From assembly GCA_020051815.1 (NCBI GenBank), contig JAGVQF010000122.1:1-5887 (forward strand): a stretch of 5,887 nucleotides of DNA, written 5' to 3'. Within the stretch, counting starts at the first letter, position 1. Every line of letters starts with the position of its first letter. A program made the translations under genes and the position numbers. This document shows positions 1-5,887 of the stretch, in pieces. This stretch comes from Candidatus Saganbacteria bacterium. GTDB taxonomy: Bacteria; Margulisbacteria; WOR-1; O2-12-FULL-45-9; XYB2-FULL-48-7. The notes below the pieces were generated by a model that was not told where the DNA came from, did no database searches, and saw only the letters and a list, made by a program, of their open reading frames with translations.

Positions 1-1379
1 GGCCGCAAAGGTTGGGCGTTAAGCTTATAAGCCAATTCATTGGACCAGAGATAAACGATTTTATAATCGCCGGTCTGGCGTATCGCGCCATGAACTTTTT
101 GCCCGCTATGACGTCGTCCCGCATAAAGATCAAATTGGTTGCCATCGACCGTTATTCTAACGGCACCGGCCGCGTCGACCAGCCATTCTTTGACCGGCAG
201 CTCTGCCCCTTCCGTCTGGTCATGGAGAATGAAATAGGCCGCCAGATCAGGCGACGGCCCGACGAATGAATAGCGCCGTCTGGCGGGCATAATCTCCAAG
301 GGCGGATAAAGCAGCGTCCATTTATTGTGTTCAAGCGCCGCGAGGGCATAGACGCCAAGAAGCTCATCGGTATGGTCCTTATCCGGATAAAGGCGGACGA
401 TTTTTTCCTGCCGCCTGGTAATAGGATTATATTCCGGCTCGATTATTGCATAAACCCAGTCGCGGCCAGGTGGCGCACCAATGTTATAAGTTCTGCCGTC
501 AGATTCAAAACAAAGGTAGCCGGTTTTTGTCGCCCGCCACAGTCGAGTAAACTTTTGACTGTCGCTAGTTTTTGATAAAAAGCGGACCATCATCTTAGCG
601 TCCCTCCGACTGGCCTGCAATTGGCTCAACGAATCACGCGAGAGCGGCTGGTCATGAATGAGCCAGTCGTCCCCATATTTTGCCGCCAATTCATACGCAA
701 TTTGAGCGAAATATGATTTCCCCCAATTTGTTTCATCCCCCCAGCCATAAAGATTTTTAACGGGACGCTTGCTTCTATTTTCCTCGATGACAACTGAATA
801 TAATTTCTGGAATTCCCCTAATCCATTAATTTGATGAGCAATCCCACGATGACAGAAATCGATTTGCGTGCCTGATGGAACCCAGACTTTTTTCAGAATT
901 TTGCCCGGCTGGTCAGCCTCCAGGAACCGGCCCAACCGCCCTTTTGGCGTGCCGTCAATTATGAGAAGACCCTCATTGAAAAGATCGCGCTCGCGATTCC
1001 CGTCTTCTTTGAAAGGCCCTGATTGAATGTGAGCGGAAAAGTCCCCCTTCTCGGCAACCAAAGCCAGAAAACGGTTGTCGAAAAGATAAAAAGCCAGCCC
1101 GGACCCGCCAATAATCCTGGCGATGTCAGGGAATTCATGCCGCAATTCCCTGTCAAGACGAGCCAGTTTGGCTGATATTTCCGACTCTGTGCCCGGCAGA
1201 TCGTCGCCTGCCAGTCTGGACGCTTTTTCAAGAAGAGCCGCATCATTTAAAAATAACTCGTTTAGCTGCCTTCGCTTTATTGGCGGTAAGGCCTCGATCA
1301 CTTGCCGGGATCGTTGCGTAAGCCGCAAGTATTTGAAGCCGGAGGCAATAAGGGGCACCGCCAATCGCTTAGTTTCCAT
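1..1379 (-). CDS. Unrecognised large protein (hypB), 459 codons visible, 3' end beyond the left edge; homologue of hypA
   Basis: Translating the minus strand from ATG 1379 gives 459 codons with no stop to the window edge, so the gene is real but incomplete. It starts METKRLAVPLIASGFKYL, with no signal peptide or membrane helix. Residues 1-100 are mostly charged and look helical, and have no counterpart in hypA. From about 137 the protein follows hypA: GLLIIDGTPKGRL, YGWGDETNWGKSYF (211-224), DDWLIHDQP (237-245), TLLYPPLEI (355-363), GAVRITVDG (405-413), KIVYLWSNELAYKL (440-453). If it continues as hypA does, about 200 residues remain outside. GYLCFESDGRTYNI (287-300) resembles GAVRITVDGNQFDLY (405-419), hinting at an internal beta-rich repeat. 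It lies 54 nt after dppF in the same frame, with 18 sense codons between the TAA and the ATG. No Shine-Dalgarno site is visible, so the exact start is uncertain. Function unknown; I recognise no catalytic motif. Confidence 0.88.
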   Translation of the reverse strand, partial: METKRLAVPLIASGFKYLRLTQRSRQVIEALPPIKRRQLNELFLNDAALLEKASRLAGDDLPGTESEISAKLARLDRELRHEFPDIARIIGGSGLAFYLFDNRFLALVAEKGDFSAHIQSGPFKEDGNRERDLFNEGLLIIDGTPKGRLGRFLEADQPGKILKKVWVPSGTQIDFCHRGIAHQINGLGEFQKLYSVVIEENRSKRPVKNLYGWGDETNWGKSYFAQIAYELAAKYGDDWLIHDQPLSRDSLSQLQASRRDAKMMVRFLSKTSDSQKFTRLWRATKTGYLCFESDGRTYNIGAPPGRDWVYAIIEPEYNPITRRQEKIVRLYPDKDHTDELLGVYALAALEHNKWTLLYPPLEIMPARRRYSFVGPSPDLAAYFILHDQTEGAELPVKEWLVDAAGAVRITVDGNQFDLYAGRRHSGQKVHGAIRQTGDYKIVYLWSNELAYKLNAQPLR

Positions 1380-1402
1380 ACGATTATTTCGGCGCCGCGG
1401 CT

Positions 1403-1435
1403 GATAAATTTCACGCTTATTGCTGGGATAAATTT
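1403..1435. repeat. Two 9-bp direct repeats around the dppF stop / hypB leader
   Basis: GATAAATTT (plus strand) occurs at 1403-1411 and again at 1427-1435, 24 bp apart, in the 54-nt gap between dppF and hypB; the second copy overlaps the dppF stop codon. The sequence is AT-rich and the repeats could be chance, or the paired half-sites of a regulator. Between these repeats and the hypB ATG is a GC-rich patch that contains the palindromes CCGCGG and GGCGCC. Confidence 0.35.
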
Positions 1436-2138
1436 AAAGGGTGAAAGACGATTCGATCAGTTTTTTAGTGTAAGCTTCCTTAGGCGCCGCCAGAACTTCT
1501 TCTTTCGAGCCGAGCTCGATAATCCTGCCTTCCCTCATCACCGCGATCCGGTCGCTTAGATAACCGATGACCGAGAGGTCGTGGGCGATAAAAAGATAAG
1601 TTAAACCCAGATCATGTTTGATCTGCTTGAGCAATTTGAGTATTTCGACCTGGGTCGAAACATCAAGTGAAGAGACCGGTTCGTCCAGGATCAAGAATTT
1701 TGGCTTAAGGGACAGGGCCCGGGCAATTCCCACCCTTTGCCTTTCCCCGCCCGAGAGTTCGTGAGGATAACGTTCTGCATAGTTGGCTGGAAGTTTGACC
1801 ATCTCCAACAGTTCCCCAACCTTATTTTCGATTTTGTGAATCACCATCGGCTCCGCGATCGCCTCGCCCACCCTGATCCGCGGATTGAGCGATGTCTGCG
1901 GGTCCTGAAAAACGATCTGGCATTCCCGGCGGATGTTCGTTATGCCGTTATAATCAATCGTGCCAGAAGTTGGCTCGATTAGCTTCAAGATCAACCGGGC
2001 GAGCGTGGATTTACCCGAGCCGGACTCGCCGACCAGGCCCATAGTTTCGCCTTCAAATAAAGATAGACATATCCCACCAAGCGCCGTCACCCGGCCAAAT
2101 CGTTTGACCACATCCGTCACTTTGATAAGTTCAGGCAT
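1434..2138 (-). CDS. dppF: DppF/OppF-type ABC transporter ATP-binding protein, compact form
   Basis: Second ATPase subunit, 234 residues. Complete core: Walker A GESGSGKST (37-45), Q-loop VFQDPQTSLNPR (Q78), signature LSGGERQR (128-135), Walker B FLILDEP (148-154), SSLD loop (156-159) and switch His186 in AHDLS. SLNPR after the Q-loop, together with LSGGERQR and EPVSSLD, is typical of the F-type subunit. It is unusually small: only 33 residues separate Walker A from the Q-loop glutamine against 48 in its DppD partner, the stretch before the signature is also short, and there is no C-terminal extension after AYTKKLIES. OppF/DppF proteins are usually well above 300 residues. All catalytic residues remain, so it should be active. 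The ATG lies 6 nt after the small membrane gene with no clear Shine-Dalgarno site, implying coupling. Its stop codon is in the same frame as hypB downstream. Confidence 0.94.
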   Translation of the reverse strand: MPELIKVTDVVKRFGRVTALGGICLSLFEGETMGLVGESGSGKSTLARLILKLIEPTSGTIDYNGITNIRRECQIVFQDPQTSLNPRIRVGEAIAEPMVIHKIENKVGELLEMVKLPANYAERYPHELSGGERQRVGIARALSLKPKFLILDEPVSSLDVSTQVEILKLLKQIKHDLGLTYLFIAHDLSVIGYLSDRIAVMREGRIIELGSKEEVLAAPKEAYTKKLIESSFTL

Positions 2139-2144
2139 CTTCGT

Positions 2145-2242
2145 TTAGATCTTATAAATAATTACCACCAGCATCATGGTAATGATAAATAAAAGAACCA
2201 AAGAAAGCGTGTTGACCCAATTTGGCAATTTGTCGTCTAATT

Positions 2243-2246
<4 letters not shown>
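2145..2246 (-). CDS. 33-residue single-helix membrane protein between dppD and dppF
   Basis: A small gene that length cutoffs would miss. The protein starts MKLDDKLPNW, followed by an unbroken hydrophobic run from about residue 13 to 30 (LSLVLLFIITMMLVVII) and ends YKI. That is one transmembrane helix with short polar ends; there is no cleavage site, so it is a membrane-anchored miniprotein rather than a secreted one. Its ATG overlaps the dppD TGA (ATGA at 2246-2243) and is preceded by AAGGAGGTG with good spacing. Its TAA is only 6 nt before the dppF ATG, which itself lacks a good ribosome-binding site, so dppF is probably translated by coupling through this gene. A role as a small partner of the DppBC permease is plausible from position alone. 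I know of no family match. An alternative is a purely translational-coupling leader, though the clean helix argues for a real product. Confidence 0.8.
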
Positions 2247-3049
<803 letters not shown>

Positions 3050-3089
3050 GGTAAAGAGAGGTTAACAAAAAGACAAAAGGAAGTCAAAC

Positions 3090-4787
3090 TTAACCGACGA
3101 TCTCTAAAGCGTTACTGGCGGCCGTTAATTGAGAAGCATAATTGGCAAGCAGGTAGTCCGCCCTAAAAAGACTTGCCAGAATCGACTGCGTTATCAACCC
3201 GCTTTTTAATAACGCCTCAAAGGCTTCAACATTATCGAGCTCCGCCCAAAAGAGCCGCCAGTCGTTGTTTACTGTTCTAAGCGTGATAAAGGATGATCTT
3301 AGCGCCGCGTTTTTTTCTTCGAACGCGCCCCTGTCCCGCCAGAGTTCCACCAGATGAGCTCTGCCATCGATTTGGCTAGTTTGAATATGCGGCTCAACAA
3401 TCCCAAGCCCTTCGCTAAAACACCAGCCGACATTTTTTCCGGAGATCACTTTGTTGACCCGGGTATAAATCCTCCCCCCCTTATTGTCCCGGGCAATTGT
3501 CCAGCCGCCCTCATACGCTTGCGGCTCGCCTGGCTTGGCAAGGGAAAAGATGAAACGGCGGTATATTTTTGATTCGGCCCGTTTTACTTTTCTGTCTTTG
3601 TCCTGGCGAGTCCACTTGACCTGCCACACCTGCCCGCCGGTCATTTTGTCCTTGACCGATTCGGCCAGGATGTCACCGTCCTCAACCGTTGGCACCAAAG
3701 GGGGATGTTTTAACTCCAACATTAATGCGTCGGGCCAAAAATACGCCCTTTTTATCCCTTTTTGAGTTCTGACTTTCCCGACGAGCTTTTTGCCAATGTA
3801 TTCAGGAAACCGCCCCAGATAAATTGAATCTCCTGACTCGCCAATATCCATCGTAATCCGAACATAACCTAACCTATCAACAAGTCGCGGCGGCAAATAA
3901 AATTCTCTCTCCTCATTGCATTTGTCTTCTAAATAGCTCTTTAAGTCTTGAGCATAAATGCGCCGGCGCTGCATTGAGCCGGGCTCGGTCGCGGTGATGA
4001 CCTTTGGCGGAATTAGCGGCGGCCAGTCCAACAGTTTGCCGTCGGCGCCGCGCTGGCGCTCCGACAACAACACTGTCTTCAAAAGAACTTTTGATTTCTT
4101 ATCTCCTTTGTCGGAATTATAGAAACGGCCGATAAGCTGCGCGCCGTCTCTCGTTTCAGAGATTGCCGAAAAGACCATGGGATAACCGCTGAATCCATAG
4201 ATTGGAATTCTTCGGCCATTTAAATTGTATTCAATGTAAGACCTTTCACTGTTCCACCAGCGGTTAACGTTCCACCACCTCTCCAGCCGCCGGCCGCCCA
4301 GCCCCTGGACTACCGCCTGCGCCGTAGCCCGATTATCCGCTTCAACCTGCGCTTTAGATTCCCGTTTAAATTGTTTTGGAATATCCAACAACAGCCAATT
4401 ATCATCATTCGCCCTTTTTTCCGCCAGCAAAAAACGAAAACCGCACTTTTCCAACAGGCCTTCATCCAAATTATCGGCCCAGCCGTAAATGACTTTCCCG
4501 TCAAAGCCTTCGGCTATCCGCTCTTCACGGATCACCGCTCTAACTAAGTCGCCGTCGGTAAAACCGCGCGGCATTGGCAGAGCCGCCATTTTCCCCCGGC
4601 CGTTGGGGAGATCGATCTCTAGATCGAGTTGTCCTTTTCTTACATGCTCATTAACAATATAAATAGCATTTTGCGGTTTGTTGGCGGCCAAATATTCCCG
4701 GGCGGAAATCGCTGTCCTGCCTTCAATCAAGCGTGGCACGCGGCTTGCATAAACCCCTCTAACTGGCAACCCACTATATTCGATCAT
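3090..4787 (-). CDS. Unrecognised 565-residue soluble protein (hypA), homologous to the large gene at the left edge
   Basis: I do not recognise the family. There is no signal peptide and no hydrophobic segment long enough for a membrane helix, so it is probably cytoplasmic. It is rich in Trp, Arg and Lys, with a WW-x4-WW cluster at 171-178. Residues from about 40 to 365 align by eye with about 137-459 of the protein encoded at 1-1379. Shared blocks include IYGWADNLDEG (100-110; YGWGDETNWG in the partner), DDNWLLLDIP (128-137; DDWLIHDQP), LLDWPPLI (252-259; TLLYPPLEI) and GYVRITMD (307-314; GAVRITVD). A K-x2-Y-x-W-x(D/N) element occurs at 98-105 and, as KRAYFWPD, at 346-353, suggesting beta-type internal repeats. 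The last 90 residues look helical. It lacks about 100 N-terminal residues that the partner has, yet upstream space is limited by a stop and by dppC. It sits 59 nt after dppC and 40 nt before dppD, same strand, so probably co-transcribed. It has no ATPase, protease or DNA-binding motif that I can see. Confidence 0.9.
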   Translation of the reverse strand: MIEYSGLPVRGVYASRVPRLIEGRTAISAREYLAANKPQNAIYIVNEHVRKGQLDLEIDLPNGRGKMAALPMPRGFTDGDLVRAVIREERIAEGFDGKVIYGWADNLDEGLLEKCGFRFLLAEKRANDDNWLLLDIPKQFKRESKAQVEADNRATAQAVVQGLGGRRLERWWNVNRWWNSERSYIEYNLNGRRIPIYGFSGYPMVFSAISETRDGAQLIGRFYNSDKGDKKSKVLLKTVLLSERQRGADGKLLDWPPLIPPKVITATEPGSMQRRRIYAQDLKSYLEDKCNEEREFYLPPRLVDRLGYVRITMDIGESGDSIYLGRFPEYIGKKLVGKVRTQKGIKRAYFWPDALMLELKHPPLVPTVEDGDILAESVKDKMTGGQVWQVKWTRQDKDRKVKRAESKIYRRFIFSLAKPGEPQAYEGGWTIARDNKGGRIYTRVNKVISGKNVGWCFSEGLGIVEPHIQTSQIDGRAHLVELWRDRGAFEEKNAALRSSFITLRTVNNDWRLFWAELDNVEAFEALLKSGLITQSILASLFRADYLLANYASQLTAASNALEIVG

Positions 4788-4793
4788 AATATA

Positions 4794-4798
4794 CCACC
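4794..4798 (-). promoter_or_regulatory. Weak ribosome-binding site of hypA
   Basis: GGTGG lies 6 nt before the ATG at 4787. It differs by one base from the GGAGG consensus. An in-frame TAA (4805-4803) lies five codons further upstream, so ATG 4787 is the first possible ATG start of this frame, which supports the chosen start. Confidence 0.5.
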
Positions 4799-4817
4799 AT
4801 AGTTATCTCGCCAAAAG

Positions 4818-4831
4818 GAAATTAAAATTTC
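4818..4831. repeat. 14-bp palindrome in the dppC-hypA gap
   Basis: GAAATT, two A, AATTTC: perfect 6-bp arms around a 2-bp centre, within the 59-nt gap between dppC and hypA. The position would suit an operator or small hairpin, but the sequence is so AT-rich that chance is a fair explanation. No U-tract follows a GC-rich stem, so it is not a Rho-independent terminator. Confidence 0.3.
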
Positions 4832-4846
4832 AGCGGTAAAAAGATT

Positions 4847-5656
4847 TTAGAGGCGGCGGGGGTTGAGTGTCTCTCTTAGGTTTTCCCCCACAAAATACAG
4901 AGAAAGCACAGTCAGTAAAATCAAAAACCCGGGAATGACCGACATCCAGGGGGCGTCAAAGAGATAGGCCTGCGAGTCCATCAGCATATTGCCCCAGGAG
5001 GCCATCGGCGGCTGGACCCCCAGGCCAAGGAACGAGAGCGCCGACTCGGTCAGGACCGCGCCGGCCATCCCTAGCGTGCCGGCTACGATGATCGGCGCCT
5101 GCGCGTTAGGCAGGATGTGCCTGAATATAATACGGAAATCAGAACAGCCGATAGCGCGGGCTGCCTCGACGTACTGGAGCTCGCGGATGCGCAGGAATTC
5201 GCCCCTCACCAGCCGCGCCACCCCCATCCAGGAGGTCAGCCCGATGACCGCCATTACATTATATATATTGGGGGTCAGCATGGCCTGGATGGCGAGGATC
5301 AAAAAGATCGAGGGAAAAGCCAGCATGACATCGACAAAGCGCATGATGGCCGAATCGAGCCAGCCGCCGTAATAGCCGGCCAGCGCGCCAAAGAGCGTGC
5401 CGATCAGGACCGAGATGACGACCGCCACAAACCCGACCGTCAGCGACACCCGCGCGCCGTGGAGCGCCCGGCTAAAGAGGTCGCGCCCCAGGTCATCGGT
5501 GCCGAAGAAATGGGCCAACGATGGCGCCGCGGTCTGGCTTGAGATTATCTCATCAGGTTGATATGGGGCGATGACCGGCGCCAGGATGGCCAGTAAAATA
5601 AAACCTACTAAAATTATTGAACCGATTTTAAATAATTTCATACCTTCATTTGACAT
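4847..5656 (-). CDS. dppC: DppC/OppC-type ABC transporter permease
   Basis: Complete 269-residue inner-membrane permease, partner of DppB. Seen in order: an N-terminal helix at about 11-30; the FGTDDLGRDLFSR block at 51-63, diagnostic for the DppC/OppC group; helices at about 72-94, 108-127 and 131-148; the EAA loop that contacts the ATPases at about 161-186 (YVEAARAIG, then FRHILPN); helices at about 188-207 and 238-256; and the end VGENLRETLNPRRL, matching the family's closing motif. Length is slightly short but normal for the family. The start ATG has no clear Shine-Dalgarno sequence and sits in a 7-bp tandem repeat 10 nt after the dppB stop, so translation probably depends on coupling to dppB. 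A second in-frame ATG at residue 6 (5641) is a possible alternative start. The dppB-dppC portion looks visibly richer in G+C than the two unknown genes. Confidence 0.95.
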   Translation of the reverse strand: MSNEGMKLFKIGSIILVGFILLAILAPVIAPYQPDEIISSQTAAPSLAHFFGTDDLGRDLFSRALHGARVSLTVGFVAVVISVLIGTLFGALAGYYGGWLDSAIMRFVDVMLAFPSIFLILAIQAMLTPNIYNVMAVIGLTSWMGVARLVRGEFLRIRELQYVEAARAIGCSDFRIIFRHILPNAQAPIIVAGTLGMAGAVLTESALSFLGLGVQPPMASWGNMLMDSQAYLFDAPWMSVIPGFLILLTVLSLYFVGENLRETLNPRRL

Positions 5657-5678
5657 TTGTCATTGGTCATTTGTCATT
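5644..5678. repeat. Five-unit 7-bp tandem repeat at the dppB/dppC junction
   Basis: On the plus strand the units are CTTCATT, TGACATT, TGTCATT, GGTCATT and TGTCATT; every unit ends in CATT. Read on the coding strand each unit begins AATG, so every unit offers an ATG, and four of the five are followed by A or T in ways that give ATGA or ATGT. The dppB stop (TGA, 5669-5667) and the dppC start (ATG, 5656-5654) both lie within the array. Because 7 is not a multiple of 3, a unit gained or lost would shift the reading frame of the dppB tail and change the spacing to dppC. A 6-bp hairpin with a 3-nt loop (5679-5693) abuts the array. Confidence 0.8.
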
Positions 5679-5887
5679 ATCCGCGTAGCGGATTCGCGGG
5701 TCAACCAGCGAATAGCAGATGTCGGCGAGCAGGTTCCCGACAATGATCAACAGCGCGGAGAACATGACGATCCCCATGATGACCGGGTAGTCGCGGTTGC
5801 CGATGCTGGTGACGAAGTACTTACCCAGTCCGGGAATGCCGAAGACCTGCTCCGTAATAAAGGTACCGGTCACCAACCCGGCGAACA
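5667..5887 (-). CDS. dppB: DppB/OppB-type ABC transporter permease, C-terminal part (5' end outside the window)
   Basis: This is the last 72 residues of an inner-membrane permease subunit of a peptide/nickel-family ABC importer; the rest of the gene lies beyond the right edge. The visible part has the family's end signature: TEQVFGIPGLGKYFV, then NRDYPVIMG, one hydrophobic helix (IVMFSALLIIVGNLL), and the closing ADICYSLVDPRIRY. In the family this region contains the last transmembrane helices, and the protein pairs with DppC to form the solute channel. The frame is open to the edge, so an internal TTG near 5876 is not the start. It ends in TGA inside a 7-bp tandem repeat, 10 nt before the dppC start. 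The substrate (dipeptide, oligopeptide, nickel or other small solute) cannot be told from this fragment, so the symbol is a family-level label. Confidence 0.93.
   Translation of the reverse strand, partial: FAGLVTGTFITEQVFGIPGLGKYFVTSIGNRDYPVIMGIVMFSALLIIVGNLLADICYSLVDPRIRYADNDK
5679..5693. repeat. Short perfect inverted repeat at the end of dppB
   Basis: ATCCGC, a 3-base loop, then GCGGAT. It lies inside the dppB coding region (encoding the IRYAD stretch) directly next to the heptad array. It is too short and has no following U-tract to be a terminator. It may be a chance result of coding sequence or a small mRNA hairpin near the dppC start. Confidence 0.35.

Noticed and set aside
152..367. 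Minus-strand frame of 71 codons near the left edge
   Set aside because: It is a shifted frame inside hypB; the frame aligned with hypA is open throughout this stretch.
959..1246. Minus-strand frame of 95 codons with a hydrophobic stretch that might suggest a membrane protein
   Set aside because: Off-frame relative to hypB, which runs without a stop through the region. The hydrophobic run comes from reading hypB codons out of phase.
3050..3089. Possible terminator between hypA and dppD
   Set aside because: The pyrimidine-rich tract on the coding strand has T-runs but no stem before them, and dppD follows without a promoter I can support.
4310..4504. Minus-strand 64-codon frame inside hypA
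   Set aside because: Out-of-phase shadow of hypA; the hypA frame here contains the YGW and DDNWL blocks shared with hypB.
3090..4787. hypA as the missing solute-binding protein of the importer
   Set aside because: It has no signal peptide, lipobox or N-terminal hydrophobic segment, and none of the family-5 binding-protein motifs are visible.
4788..4846. Possible internal promoter before hypA
   Set aside because: TATATT resembles a -10 box but no -35 box lies at a suitable distance; the sequence is simply AT-rich.
5117..5542. Plus-strand open frame of 141 codons opposite dppC
   Set aside because: It lies wholly antisense to dppC, whose motifs and helices are clear. The charged, low-complexity product is what GC-rich antisense frames give.

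Overview
The window is a stretch of one bacterial operon, read entirely on the minus strand from high to low coordinates. It encodes most of a Dpp/Opp-type (peptide/nickel family) ABC importer with three extra genes interleaved. Transcription order is: dppB 3' end (enters at the right edge), dppC, an unrecognised 565-residue protein (here hypA), dppD, a 33-residue single-helix membrane protein, dppF, and a second large unrecognised protein (here hypB) that is still open at the left edge. No RNA gene, insertion sequence, CRISPR array or convincing terminator is visible, and the plus strand carries only shadow frames. TGA, TAA and ATG/GTG behave as in the standard code. The source is probably an uncultivated, mid-GC bacterium; I cannot assign a phylum from these genes (a candidate-phylum genome is a guess).

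Right part (4847-5887): the two membrane subunits. DppB and DppC are joined across an unusual tandem repeat of five 7-bp units that contains both the dppB stop and the dppC start. Middle (3090-4787): hypA, a soluble protein of unknown family. Centre-left (1434-3049): the two ATPases DppD and DppF, both short and lacking the usual C-terminal extension. Between them is a tiny gene with the strongest ribosome-binding site in the window, overlapping the dppD stop by 4 bases. Left (1-1379): hypB, 459 codons without a stop running off the window.

The most notable result is that hypA and hypB are homologous. By reading their translations against each other, roughly residues 40-365 of hypA align with roughly 137-459 of hypB, sharing YGW-D, (D)DNWL/DDWL, (Y/A)VRIT(M/V)D and the order of blocks between them. 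So an importer operon carries two diverged copies of an unknown cytoplasmic protein, one after each half of the transporter genes (permeases, then ATPases), plus a tiny membrane protein. The solute-binding protein that such an importer needs is not in the window and may lie upstream of dppB. Whether the extra proteins act on the imported solute, regulate the transporter, or simply share its promoter cannot be read from the sequence.
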